A stretch of DNA of 64,000 bases from Acanthosoma haemorrhoidale (taxonomy: Eukaryota; Arthropoda; Insecta; Hemiptera; Acanthosomatidae): positions 124,938,639 to 125,002,638 of the forward strand of contig OV884009.1 in assembly GCA_930367205.1 (NCBI GenBank), read 5' to 3'. Shown in pieces: positions 20,664 through 34,110 of this stretch (positions are counted from its first letter, which is position 1; the number at the start of each line of letters is the position of its first letter). Under the pieces are notes generated by a model. The model saw only the letters and a program-made list of their open reading frames with translations, had not been told where the DNA came from and did no database searches. The translations under genes were made by a program, and so were the position numbers.

Positions 20664-23600
20664 ATTAAAGGGTATTAGAGGATACAAGGCTGTGTTAGGT
20701 TTAATTATTGTCATAAGGTGTTAAGACAGAAAGAGGAAAAGGGCTTTTATCCTACCTCTTTCTCTAGGAGCAGAGGATACACCCTAGCTAGACGATACTT
20801 CCACGTAACTTTAGTTCACCATCAATAGCCAAATCCTTCGCTCAAATTCTCGCGCCCTATCATCTCATTCATTCACAGCTTAATACGAAGATATTAAAAA
20901 GGGTATCAGAGGATCCAGGGCTGATATTAGGTTCTTTATTGTTATAAGGTGTCGTGACAAAAAGTAATAAGAGGCTTTTATCCTACCTCTCACTCTAGCA
21001 GCAGAAGATACACCCTAGCTAGACTAAAACTTCCTTGGAACTTCAGTTCACCAACAAGTGCCAAATCCTTAGCTCGACTTCTAGTGCCTAATCATCTCAT
21101 TCATTCTAAGCTTAATACGAACATATACCAAAGTGTATTAGAGGATACAGGACTGATATAAAGTTCATTATTTTCATAAGGTGTCGTGACAGAACGCAAG
21201 AAGAGGCTTTTATCCTTCCTCTTACTCTAGCAGCAGAGGATACACCCTAGCTAGACTAATCCTTCCACGGAACTTCAGTTCATCATCAATAGTGAAATCC
21301 TTAGCTCGACTTCTAGTGCCCTATTATCCCATTTATTCACAGCTTAATACAAATACATATTAAAGGGTATTAGAGGATCCAGGGCTGATATTAAGTTTAT
21401 TATAGTCATAATGTGTCATGAAAGAAAGTAAGGAGAGGCTTTTATCCTACCTTTTACTCTAGCAGCAGAGGATACATCCTAGCTAAACTAATACTTTCAC
21501 AGAACTTCAGTTTACCATCAATAGCAAAATCGATCACTAGACTTCTAGCGCCCTATTATCCCAATTATTCACAGCTTAATACGAACATATTATAAAGGTT
21601 ATTAGAGGATACAGGGCTGATATTAGGTTCATTATTGTCATTAGTTGTTGTGACAGAAAGTAAGAAGAGGCTTTTATCCTACCTCTTACTCTAGCAGCAG
21701 AGGATACATCCTAGCTAGACTAATACTTCCACGTAACTTCAGTTCACCATCAATAGCCAAATCCTTCGCTCGACTTCTAGTGCCTAATCATCTCATTCAT
21801 TCTAAGCCTAATACGAACATATACCAAAGTGTATTAGAGGATACAGGGCTGATATAAAGTTTATTATTTTCATAAGGTGTCGTGACAGAACGCAAGAAGA
21901 GGCTTTTATCCTTCCTCTTACTCTAGCAGCAGAGGATACACCCTAGCTAGACTAATCCTTCCACGGAACTTCAGTTCATCATCAATAGTGACATCCTTAG
22001 CTCGTCTTCTAGTGCCCTATCATCCCATTTATTCACAGCTTAATACGAATACATATTAAAGGGTATTAGAGGATCCAGGGCTGATATTAAGTTTATTATA
22101 GTCATAATGTGTCATGAAAGAAAGTAAGGAGAGGCTTTTATCCTACCTTTTACTCTAGCAGCAGAGGATACATCCTAGCTAAACTAATACTTTCACAGAA
22201 CTTCAGTTTACCATCAATAGCAAAATCGATCACTAGACTTCTAGCGCCCTATTATCCCAATTATTCACAGCTTAATACGAACATATTATAAAGGTTATTA
22301 GAGGATATAGGGCTGATATTAGGTTCATTATTGTCATTAGTTGTTGTGACAGAAAGTAAGAAGAGGCTTTTATCCTACCTCTTACTCTAACAGCAGAGGA
22401 TACATCCTAGCTAGACTAATACTTCCACGGAACTTCAGTTCACCATCAATAGCCAAATCCTTCACTCGACTTCTAGCGGCCTATCATCCCATTCATTCAC
22501 AGCTTAATACGAACGTACATTAAAGGGTATTAGAGGATACAGTGCTGATATTAGTTTCATTATTATCATAAGGTGTCGTGAAAGAAAGTAAGAAGAGGCT
22601 TTTATCCTACCTTTTACTCTAGCAGCAGAGGATAAACTCTAGCTAGACTAATACATCCACGGAACTTCAGTTCACCATCAATAGCCAAATCCTTCACTCG
22701 ACTTCTAGCGCTTTATCATCCCATTCATTCACAACTTAATACGAACATACATTAAAGGGTATTAGAGGATACAGAGCTGATATTAGTTTCATTATTATCA
22801 TAAGGTGTCGTGAAAGAAAGTAAGAAGAGGCTTTTATCCTACCTCTTACTCTAGCAGCAGAGGATACATCCTAGCTAGACTAATACTTCCACGTAACTTC
22901 AGTTCACCATCAATAGCCAAATCCTTCGCTCGACTTCTAGCGCCCTATCATCCCATTCATACACAGCTGGATACGAACATATATTAAAGGTTATTAGAGG
23001 ATACCGGTCTGATATTAGGTTCATTATTGTCATAAGGTGTCGTGATTAAAAGTAAGAAGAGGCTTTTATCCAACCTCTTACTCTAGCAGCAGAGGATACA
23101 TCCTAGCTAGACTAACACTTCCACAGAACATCAGTTCACCAACAGTAGCCAAATCCTTCACTCGAGTTCTAGTGCCTTATCATCTCATTCATTCTAAGCT
23201 TAATACGAACATATATTAAAGGGTATTAGAGGATACAGGGCTGTGTCCGGTTCAATTATTGTCATAAGGTGTTAAGACAGAAAGAGGAAAAGGGCTTTTA
23301 TCCTACCTCTTTCTCTAGGAGCAGAGGATACACCCTAGCTAGACGATACTTCCACGTAACTTTAGTTCACCATCAATAGCCAAATCCTTCGCTCAAATTC
23401 TCGCGCCCTATCATCTCATTCATTCACAGCTTAATACGAAGATATTAAAAAGGGTATCAGAGGATCCAGGGCTGATATTAGGTTCTTTATTGTTATAAGG
23501 TGTCGTGACAAAAAGTAATAAGAGGCTTTTATCCTACCTCTCACTCTAGCAGCAGAAGATACACCCTAGCTAGACTAAAACTTCCTTGGAACTTCAGTTC

Positions 23601-25901
23601 ACCAACAAGTGCCAAATCCTTAGCTCGACTTCTAGTGCCTAATCATCTCATTCATTCTAAGCTTAATACGAACATATACCAAAGTGTATTAGAGGATACA
23701 GGGCTGATATAAAGTTCATTATTTTCATAAGGTGTCGTGACAGAACGCAAGAAGAGGCTTTTATCCTTCCTCTTACTCTAGCAGCAGAGGATACACCCTA
23801 GCTAGACTAATCCTTCCACGGAACTTCAGTTCATCATCGATAGTGAAATCCTTAGCTCGACTTCTAGTGCCCTATTATCCCATTTATTCACAGCTTAATA
23901 CGAATACATATTAAAGGGTATTAGAGGATCCAGGGCTGATATTAAGTTTATTATAGTCATAATGTGTCATGAAAGAAAGTAAGGAGAGGCTTTTATCCTA
24001 CCTTTTACTCTAGCAGCAGAGGATACATCCTAGCTAAACTAATACTTTCACAGAACTTCAGTTTACCATCAATAGCAAAATCGATCACTAGACTTCTAGC
24101 GCCCTATTATCCCAATTATTCACAGCTTAATACGAACATATTATAAAGGTTATTAGAGGATACAGGGCTGATATTAGGTTCATTATTGTCATTAGTTGTT
24201 GTGACAGAAAGTAAGAAGAGGCTTTTATCCTACCTCTTACTCTAGCAGCAGAGGATACATCCTAGCTAGACTAATACTTCCACGTAACTTCAGTTCACCA
24301 TCAATAGCCAAATCCTTCGCTCGACTTCTAGCACCCTATCATCCCATTCATTCACAGCTTCAGTTTACCATCGATTGCCAAATCGTTCACTAGACTTCTA
24401 GCACCCTATAATCTCATTCATTCACAGCATAATACGACGATATTAAAAAGGGTATCAGAGGATCCAGGGCTGATATTAGGTTCTTTATTGTTATAAGGTG
24501 TCGTGACAAAAAGTAATAAGAGGCTTTTATCCTACCTCTCACTCTAGCAGCAGAAGATACACCCTAGCTAGACTAAAACTTCCTTGGAACTTCAGTTCAC
24601 CAAAAAGTGCCAAATCCTTAGCTCGACTTCTAGTGCCTAATCATCTGATTCAATCTAAGCTTAATACGAACATATACCAAAGTGTATTAGAGGATACAGG
24701 GCTGATATAAAGTTCATTATTTTCATAAGGTGTCGTGACAGAACGCAAGAAGAGGCTTTTATCCTTCCTCTTACTCTAGCGGCAGAGGATACATCCTAGC
24801 TAGACTAATCCTTCCACGGAACTTCAGTTCATCATCAATAGTGAAATCCTTAGCTCGACTTCTAGTGCCCTATTATCCCATTTATTCACAGCTTAATACG
24901 AATACATATTAAAGGGTATTAGAGGATCCAGGGCTGATATTAAGTTTATTATAGTCATAATGTGTCATGAAAGAAAGTAAGGAGAGGCTTTTATCCTACC
25001 TTTTACTCTAGCAGCAGAGGATACATCCTAGCTAAACTAATACTTTCACAGAACTTCAGTTTACCATCAATAGCAAAATCGATCACTAGACTTCTAGCGC
25101 CCTATTATCCCAATTATTCACAGCTTAATACGAACATATTATAAAGGTTATTAGAGGATACAGGACTGATATTAGGTTCATTATTGTCATTAGTTGTTGT
25201 GACAGAAAGTAAGAAGAGGCTTTTATCCTACCTCTTACTCTAGCAGCAGAGGATACATCCTAGCTAGACTAATACTTCCACACAACTTCAGTTCACCATC
25301 AATAGCCAAATCCTTCGCTTGACTTCTAGCGCCCTATCATCCCATTCATTCACAGCTTCAGTTTACCATCGATTGCCAAATCGTTCACTAGACTTCTAGC
25401 GCCCTATAATCTCATTCATTCACAGCATAATACAACGATATTAAAAAGGGTATCAGAGGATCCAGGGCTGATATTAGGTTCTTTATTGTTATAAGGTGTC
25501 GTGACAAAAAGTAATAAGAGGCTTTTATCCTACCTCTCACTCTAGCAGCAGAAGATACACCCTAGCTAGACTAAAACTTCCTTGGAACTTCAGTTCACCA
25601 ACAAGTGCCAAATCCTTAGCTCGACTTCTAGCGCCCTATCATCCCATTCATACACATCTGGATACGAACATATATTAAAGGTTATTAGAGGATACCGGTC
25701 TGATATTAGGTTCATTATTGTCATAAGGTGTCGTGATTAAAAGTAAGAAGAGGCTTTTATCCTACCTCTTACTCTAGCAGCAGAGGATACATCCTAGCTA
25801 GACTAACACTTCCACAGAACATCAGTTCACCAACAGTAGCCAAATCCTTCACTCGAGTTCTAGTGCCTTATCATCTCATTCATTCTAAGCTTAATACGAA
25901 C
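20660..25901 (+). repeat. 5242-bp higher-order satellite unit, copy 1
   Basis: The sequence recurs from 25902 at a constant offset of 5242, for example GACTGATATA at 21151 and 26393, and CTGTGTCCGG at 23241 and 28483. The unit has two related halves, marked by AAGACAGAAAGAGG at 20723, 23274 and 25965. The halves are 2551 bp (11 monomers less one base) and 2691 bp (11 monomers, two of them the 302-bp long form). The first 60 bp next to the retrotransposon hold several differences from copy 2, so high identity really begins near 20710. No gene is seen. Confidence 0.92.
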
Positions 25902-28900
25902 ATATATTAAAGGGTATTAGAGGATACAGGGCTGTGTCAGGTTCAATTATTGTCATAAGGTGTTAAGACAGAAAGAGGAAAAGGGCTTTTATCCTACCTC
26001 TTTCTCTAGGAGCAGAGGATACACCCTAGCTAGACGATACTTCCACGTAACTTTAGTTCACCATCAATAGCCAAATCCTTCGCTCAAATTCTCGCGCCCT
26101 ATCATCTCATTCATTCACAGCTTAATACGAAGATATTAAAAAGGGTATCAGAGGATCCAGGGCTGATATTAGGTTCTTTATTGTTATAAGGTGTCGTGAC
26201 AAAAAGTAATAAGAGGCTTTTATCCTACCTCTCACTCTAGCAGCAGAAGATACACCCTAGCTAGACTAAAACTTCCTTGGAACTTCAGTTCACCAACAAG
26301 TGCCAAATCCTTAGCTCGACTTCTAGTGCCTAATCATCTCATTCATTCTAAGCTTAATACGAACATATACCAAAGTGTATTAGAGGATACAGGACTGATA
26401 TAAAGTTCATTATTTTCATAAGGTGTCGTGACAGAACGCAAGAAGAGGCTTTTATCCTTCCTCTTACTCTAGCAGCAGAGGATACACCCTAGCTAGACTA
26501 ATCCTTCCACGGAACTTCAGTTCATCATCAATAGTGAAATCCTTAGCTCGACTTCTAGTGCCCTATTATCCCATTTATTCACAGCTTAATACAAATACAT
26601 ATTAAAGGGTATTAGAGGATCCAGGGCTGATATTAAGTTTATTATAGTCATAATGTGTCATGAAAGAAAGTAAGGAGAGGCTTTTATCCTACCTTTTACT
26701 CTAGCAGCAGAGGATACATCCTAGCTAAACTAATACTTTCACAGAACTTCAGTTTACCATCAATAGCAAAATCGATCACTAGACTTCTAGCGCCCTATTA
26801 TCCCAATTATTCACAGCTTAATACGAACATATTATAAAGGTTATTAGAGGATACAGGGCTGATATTAGGTTCATTATTGTCATTAGTTGTTGTGACAGAA
26901 AGTAAGAAGAGGCTTTTATCCTACCTCTTACTCTAGCAGCAGAGGATACATCCTAGCTAGACTAATACTTCCACGTAACTTCAGTTCACCATCAATAGCC
27001 AAATCCTTCGCTCGACTTCTAGTGCCTAATCATCTCATTCATTCTAAGCCTAATACGAACATATACCAAAGTGTATTAGAGGATACAGGGCTGATATAAA
27101 GTTTATTATTTTCATAAGGTGTCGTGACAGAACGCAAGAAGAGGCTTTTATCCTTCCTCTTACTCTAGCAGCAGAGGATACACCCTAGCTAGACTAATCC
27201 TTCCACGGAACTTCAGTTCATCATCAATAGTGACATCCTTAGCTCGTCTTCTAGTGCCCTATCATCCCATTTATTCACAGCTTAATACGAATACATATTA
27301 AAGGGTATTAGAGGATCCAGGGCTGATATTAAGTTTATTATAGTCATAATGTGTCATGAAAGAAAGTAAGGAGAGGCTTTTATCCTACCTTTTACTCTAG
27401 CAGCAGAGGATACATCCTAGCTAAACTAATACTTTCACAGAACTTCAGTTTACCATCAATAGCAAAATCGATCACTAGACTTCTAGCGCCCTATTATCCC
27501 AATTATTCACAGCTTAATACGAACATATTATAAAGGTTATTAGAGGATATAGGGCTGATATTAGGTTCATTATTGTCATTAGTTGTTGTGACAGAAAGTA
27601 AGAAGAGGCTTTTATCCTACCTCTTACTCTAACAGCAGAGGATACATCCTAGCTAGACTAATACTTCCACGGAACTTCAGTTCACCATCAATAGCCAAAT
27701 CCTTCACTCGACTTCTAGCGGCCTATCATCCCATTCATTCACAGCTTAATACGAACGTACATTAAAGGGTATTAGAGGATACAGTGCTAATATTAGTTTC
27801 ATTATTATCATAAGGTGTCGTGAAAGAAAGTAAGAAGAGGCTTTTATCCTACCTTTTACTCTAGCAGCAGAGGATAAACTCTAGCTAGACTAATACATCC
27901 ACGGAACTTCAGTTCACCATCAATAGCCAAATCCTTCACTCGACTTCTAGCGCTTTATCATCCCATTCATTCACAACTTAATACGAACATACATTAAAGG
28001 GTATTAGAGGATACAGAGCTGATATTAGTTTCATTATTATCATAAGGTGTCGTGAAAGAAAGTAAGAAGAGGCTTTTATCCTACCTCTTACTCTAGCAGC
28101 AGAGGATACATCCTAGCTAGACTAATACTTCCACGTAACTTCAGTTCACCATCAATAGCCAAATCCTTCGCTCGACTTCTAGCGCCCTATCATCCCATTC
28201 ATACACAGCTGGATACGAACATATATTAAAGGTTATTAGAGGATACCGGTCTGATATTAGGTTCATTATTGTCATAAGGTGTCGTGATTAAAAGTAAGAA
28301 GAGGCTTTTATCCAACCTCTTACTCTAGCAGCAGAGGATACATCCTAGCTAGACTAACACTTCCACAGAACATCAGTTCACCAACAGTAGCCAAATCCTT
28401 CACTCGAGTTCTAGTGCCTTATCATCTCATTCATTCTAAGCTTAATACGAACATATATTAAAGGGTATTAGAGGATACAGGGCTGTGTCCGGTTCAATTA
28501 TTGTCATAAGGTGTTAAGACAGAAAGAGGAAAAGGGCTTTTATCCTACCTCTTTCTCTAGGAGCAGAGGATACACCCTAGCTAGACGATACTTCCACGTA
28601 ACTTTAGTTCACCATCAATAGCCAAATCCTTCGCTCAAATTCTCGCGCCCTATCATCTCATTCATTCACAGCTTAATACGAAGATATTAAAAAGGGTATC
28701 AGAGGATCCAGGGCTGATATTAGGTTCTTTATTGTTATAAGGTGTCGTGACAAAAAGTAATAAGAGGCTTTTATCCTACCTCTCACTCTAGCAGCAGAAG
28801 ATACACCCTAGCTAGACTAAAACTTCCTTGGAACTTCAGTTCACCAACAAGTGCCAAATCCTTAGCTCGACTTCTAGTGCCTAATCATCTCATTCATTCT

Positions 28901-31143
28901 AAGCTTAATACGAACATATACCAAAGTGTATTAGAGGATACAGGGCTGATATAAAGTTCATTATTTTCATAAGGTGTCGTGACAGAACGCAAGAAGAGGC
29001 TTTTATCCTTCCTCTTACTCTAGCAGCAGAGGATACACCCTAGCTAGACTAATCCTTCCACGGAACTTCAGTTCATCATCGATAGTGAAATCCTTAGCTC
29101 GACTTCTAGTGCCCTATTATCCCATTTATTCACAGCTTAATACGAATACATATTAAAGGGTATTAGAGGATCCAGGGCTGATATTAAGTTTATTATAGTC
29201 ATAATGTGTCATGAAAGAAAGTAAGGAGAGGCTTTTATCCTACCTTTTACTCTAGCAGCAGAGGATACATCCTAGCTAAACTAATACTTTCACAGAACTT
29301 CAGTTTACCATCAATAGCAAAATCGATCACTAGACTTCTAGCGCCCTATTATCCCAATTATTCACAGCTTAATACGAACATATTATAAAGGTTATTAGAG
29401 GATACAGGGCTGATATTAGGTTCATTATTGTCATTAGTTGTTGTGACAGAAAGTAAGAAGAGGCTTTTATCCTACCTCTTACTCTAGCAGCAGAGGATAC
29501 ATCCTAGCTAGACTAATACTTCCACGTAACTTCAGTTCACCATCAATAGCCAAATCCTTCGCTCGACTTCTAGCACCCTATCATCCCATTCATTCACAGC
29601 TTCAGTTTACCATCGATTGCCAAATCGTTCACTAGACTTCTAGCACCCTATAATCTCATTCATTCACAGCATAATACGACGATATTAAAAAGGGTATCAG
29701 AGGATCCAGGGCTGATATTAGGTTCTTTATTGTTATAAGGTGTCGTGACAAAAAGTAATAAGAGGCTTTTATCCTACCTCTCACTCTAGCAGCAGAAGAT
29801 ACACCCTAGCTAGACTAAAACTTCCTTGGAACTTCAGTTCACCAAAAAGTGCCAAATCCTTAGCTCGACTTCTAGTGCCTAATCATCTGATTCAATCTAA
29901 GCTTAATACGAACATATACCAAAGTGTATTAGAGGATACAGGGCTGATATAAAGTTCATTATTTTCATAAGGTGTCGTGACAGAACGCAAGAAGAGGCTT
30001 TTATCCTTCCTCTTACTCTAGCGGCAGAGGATACATCCTAGCTAGACTAATCCTTCCACGGAACTTCAGTTCATCATCAATAGTGAAATCCTTAGCTCGA
30101 CTTCTAGTGCCCTATTATCCCATTTATTCACAGCTTAATACGAATACATATTAAAGGGTATTAGAGGATCCAGGGCTGATATTAAGTTTATTATAGTCAT
30201 AATGTGTCATGAAAGAAAGTAAGGAGAGGCTTTTATCCTACCTTTTACTCTAGCAGCAGAGGATACATCCTAGCTAAACTAATACTTTCACAGAACTTCA
30301 GTTTACCATCAATAGCAAAATCGATCACTAGACTTCTAGCGCCCTATTATCCCAATTATTCACAGCTTAATACGAACATATTATAAAGGTTATTAGAGGA
30401 TACAGGACTGATATTAGGTTCATTATTGTCATTAGTTGTTGTGACAGAAAGTAAGAAGAGGCTTTTATCCTACCTCTTACTCTAGCAGCAGAGGATACAT
30501 CCTAGCTAGACTAATACTTCCACACAACTTCAGTTCACCATCAATAGCCAAATCCTTCGCTTGACTTCTAGCGCCCTATCATCCCATTCATTCACAGCTT
30601 CAGTTTACCATCGATTGCCAAATCGTTCACTAGACTTCTAGCGCCTTATAATCTCATTCATTCACAGCATAATACAACGATATTAAAAAGGGTATCAGAG
30701 GATCCAGGGCTGATATTAGGTTCTTTATTGTTATAAGGTGTCGTGACAAAAAGTAATAAGAGGCTTTTATCCTACCTCTCACTCTAGCAGCAGAAGATAC
30801 ACCCTAGCTAGACTAAAACTTCCTTGGAACTTCAGTTCACCAACAAGTGCCAAATCCTTAGCTCGACTTCTAGCGCCCTATCATCCCATTCATACACATC
30901 TGGATACGAACATATATTAAAGGTTATTAGAGGATACCGGTCTGATATTAGGTTCATTATTGTCATAAGGTGTCGTGATTAAAAGTAAGAAGAGGCTTTT
31001 ATCCTACCTCTTACTCTAGCAGCAGAGGATACATCCTAGCTAGACTAACACTTCCACAGAACATCAGTTCACCAACAGTAGCCAAATCCTTCACTCGAGT
31101 TCTAGTGCCTTATCATCTCATTCATTCTAAGCTTAATACGAAC
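25902..31143 (+). repeat. 5242-bp higher-order satellite unit, copy 2
   Basis: Near-identical to 20660-25901. Private differences include an A at 27789 (G in copy 1 and in the later copy at 48568) and a T at 30646 (C at 51425). From about 26073 this copy is also the start of the 20779-bp duplicated segment. No coding sequence. Confidence 0.92.
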
Positions 31144-32040
31144 ATATATTAAAGGGTATTAGAGGATACAGGGCTGTGTCAGGTTCAATTATTGTCATAA
31201 GGTGTTAAGACAGAAAGAGGAAAAGGGCTTTTATCCTACCTCTTTCTCTAGGAGCAGAGGATACACCCTAGCTAGACGATACTTCCACGTAACTTTAGTT
31301 CACCATCAATAGCAAAATCCTTCGCTCAAATTCTCGCGCCCTATCATCTCATTCATTCACAGCTTAATACGAAGATATTAAAAAGGGTATCAGAGGATCC
31401 AGGGCTGATATTAGGTTCTTTATTGTTATAAGGTGTCGTGACAAAAAGTAATAAGAGGCTTTTATCCTACCTCTCACTCTAGCAGCAGAAGATACACCCT
31501 AGCTAGACTAAAACTTCCTTGGAACTTCAGTTCACCAACAAGTGCCAAATCCTTAGCTCGACTTCTAGTGCCTAATCATCTCATTCATTCTAAGCTTAAT
31601 ACGAACATATACCAAATTGTATTAGAGGATACAGGGCTGATATAAAGTTCATTATTTTCATAAGGTGTCGTGACAGAACGCAAGAAGAGGCTTTTATCCT
31701 TCCTCTTACTCTAGCAGCAGAGGATACACCCTAGCTAGACTAATCCTTCCACGGAACTTCAGTTCATCATCGATAGTGAAATCCTTAGCTCGACTTCTAG
31801 TGCCCTATTATCCCATTTATTCACAGCTTAATACGAATACATATTAAAGGGTATTAGAGGATCCAGGGATGATATTAAGTTTATTATAGTCATAATGTGT
31901 CATGAAAGAAAGTAAGGAGAGGCTTTTATCCTACCTTTTACTCTAGCAGCAGAGGATACATCCTAGCTAAACTAATACTTTCACAGAACTTCAGTTTACC
32001 ATCAATAGCAAAATCGATCACTAGACTTCTAGCGCCCTAT
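31144..32040 (+). repeat. 5242-bp unit, partial third copy (about 0.9 kb)
   Basis: Continues the 5242-bp periodicity (CTGTGTCAGG at 25932 and 31174) for about four monomers. It then diverges at AGCGCCCTAT/CATCCC near 32041, where the complete units have TATCCCAATT. Private variants include AGCAAAATCCTTCGC near 31310, ACCAAATTGTATT near 31612 and GATCCAGGGATGAT near 31862. The whole partial copy recurs at 51923-52819. Confidence 0.85.
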
Positions 32041-32453
32041 CATCCCATTCATTCACAGCTTAATACGAACATACATTAAAGGGTATTAGAGGATACAGAG
32101 CTGATATTAGTTTCATTATTATCATAAGGTGTCGTGAAAGAAAGTAAGAAGAGTCTTTTATCCTACCTCTTACTCTAGCGCAGAGGATACACGCTAGCTA
32201 GACTAATACTTCCACGGAACTTCAGTTCACCATCAATAGCCAAATCCTTTGCTCGACTTTTAGCGCCCTATCATCCCATTTATTCACAGCTTCAGTTTAC
32301 CATCGATTGCCAAATCGTTCACTAGACTTCTAGCGCCCTATAATCTTATTCATTCACAGCTTAATACGAATACATATTAAAGGGTATTAGAGGATCCAGG
32401 GCTGATACTAAGTTGATTATAGTCATAATGTGTCATGAAAGAAAGTATGGAGA
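32041..32453 (+). repeat. Satellite monomers between higher-order blocks
   Basis: About two second-subfamily monomers, including one long form (second start CAGTTTACCATCGATTGCC near 32293) and one with a 2-3-base deletion, TCTAGCGCAGAGG, near 32175. No other feature is seen. Confidence 0.85.
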
Positions 32454-34110
32454 GGCTTTTATCCTACCTTTTACTCTAGCAGCAGAGGATACACCCTAGC
32501 TAAACTAATACTTTCACAGAACTTCAGTTCACCATCAATAGCAAAATCGATCACTGGACTTCTAGCGCCCTATTATCCCAATTATTCACAGCTTAATACG
32601 AACATATTATAAAGGTTATTAGAGGATCCGGGGCTAATATTAGGTTCATTATTGTCATTAGTTGTTGTGACAAAAAGTATTATCATATATATTCATATCA
32701 TTCCATTTATTCACAGCTTCAGTTTACCATCGATTGCCAAATCGTTCACTAGACTTCTAGCGCCCTATAATCTCATACATTCACAGCTTAATACGACGAT
32801 AATAAAAAGGGTATCAGAGGATCCAGGGCTGATATTAGGTTGATTATAGTCATAATGTGTCATAAAAGAAAGTAAGGAGAGGCTTTTATCCTACCTTTTA
32901 CTCTAGCAGCAGAAGATAAACTCTAGCTAGACTAATACTTCTACGGAACTTCAGTTCACCATCAATAGCCAAATCCTTCACTCGACTTCTAGCGCCCTAT
33001 CATCCCATTCATTCACAGCTTAATACGAACGTACATTAAAGGGTATTAGAGGATACAGTGCTGATATTAGTTTCATTATTATCATAAGGTGTCGTGAAAG
33101 AAAGTAAGAAGAGGCTTTTATCCTACCTTTTACTTTAGTAGCAGAGGATACACCCTAGCTAGACTAATCCTTCCACGGAACTTCAGTTCATCATCAATAG
33201 TGAAATCCTTAGCTCGACTTCTAGTGCCCTATCATCCCATTTATTCACAGCTTAATACGAATACATATTAAAGGGTATTGGAGGATCTAGGGCTGATACT
33301 AAGTTGATTATAGTCATAATGTGTCATAAAAGAAAGTAAGAAGAGGTTTTTATCCTACCTCTTACTTTAGCAGCAGAGGATACATCCTAGCTAGACTAAT
33401 ACTTCCACGTAACTTCAGTTCACCATCAATAGCCAAATCCTTCACTCGACTTCTAGCGCCCTATCATCCCATTCATTCACAGCTTGATACGAACATATAT
33501 TAAAGGGTATTAGAGGATACAGGGCTGTGTTAGGTTCAATTATTGTCATAAGGTGTCGTGAAAGAAAGTATGAAGAGGCTTTTATCCTACCTTTTACTCT
33601 AGCAGCAGAGGATACACCCTAGCTAAACTAATACTTTCACAGAACTTCAGTTCACCATCAATAGCAAAATCGATCACTAGACTTCTAACGCCCTAACATC
33701 CCATTTATTCACAGCTTCAGTTTACCATCGGATGCCAAATCGTTCACTAGACTTCTAGCGCCCTATAATCTCATTCATTCACAGCTTAATACGACGATAT
33801 TAAGAAGGGTATCAGAGGATCCAGGGCTGATATTAGGTTGATTATAGTCATAATGTGTCATAAAAGAAAGTAAGGAGAGGCTTTTATCCTACATTTTACT
33901 CTAGCAGCAGAGGATAAACTGTAGCTAGACTAATACATCCACGGAACTTCAGTTCACCATCAATAGCCAAATCCTTCACTCGACTTCTAGCGCCCTATTA
34001 TCCCATTCATTCACAGCTTAATACGAACATACATTAAAGGGTATTAGAGGATACAGAGCTGATATTAGTTTCATAATTATCATAAGGTATCGTGAAAGAA
34101 AGTAAGAAGA
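32454..34110 (+). repeat. 1657-bp tandem duplication, copy 1
   Basis: About seven monomers that repeat at 34111 with offset 1657, as shown by the TTATCATATATATTCAT filler at 32680 and 34337. Further along, the offset falls to 1425 (GTGAAAGAAAGTATG at 33558 and 34983), so this copy has exactly one 232-bp monomer more than its neighbour. The extra monomer lies around 33120-33420 and carries GGAGGATCTAGGGCTGATACT. Confidence 0.88.
32680..32696 (+). repeat. 17-bp non-satellite filler at a monomer junction (seven copies in the window)
   Basis: After GTGACAAAAAGTA (monomer position about 159) the filler TTATCATATATATTCAT is inserted. The satellite then resumes at ATCATTCCATTTATTCACAG (position about 51), skipping roughly 120 bp. 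The same junction occurs at 34337, 41144, 44101, 53459, 55116 and 61923. A shared junction with identical filler means one ancestral break copied by later duplications. A 63-codon frame spans each copy but is a by-product. Confidence 0.85.

Noticed and set aside
32652..32843. 63-codon frame present five times (32652, 34309, 44073, 53431, 55088)
   Set aside because: Its copies are explained entirely by DNA-level duplication of the filler junction. It spans the junction and shows no protein feature, and the duplicates at 41144 and 61923 run into different sequence.
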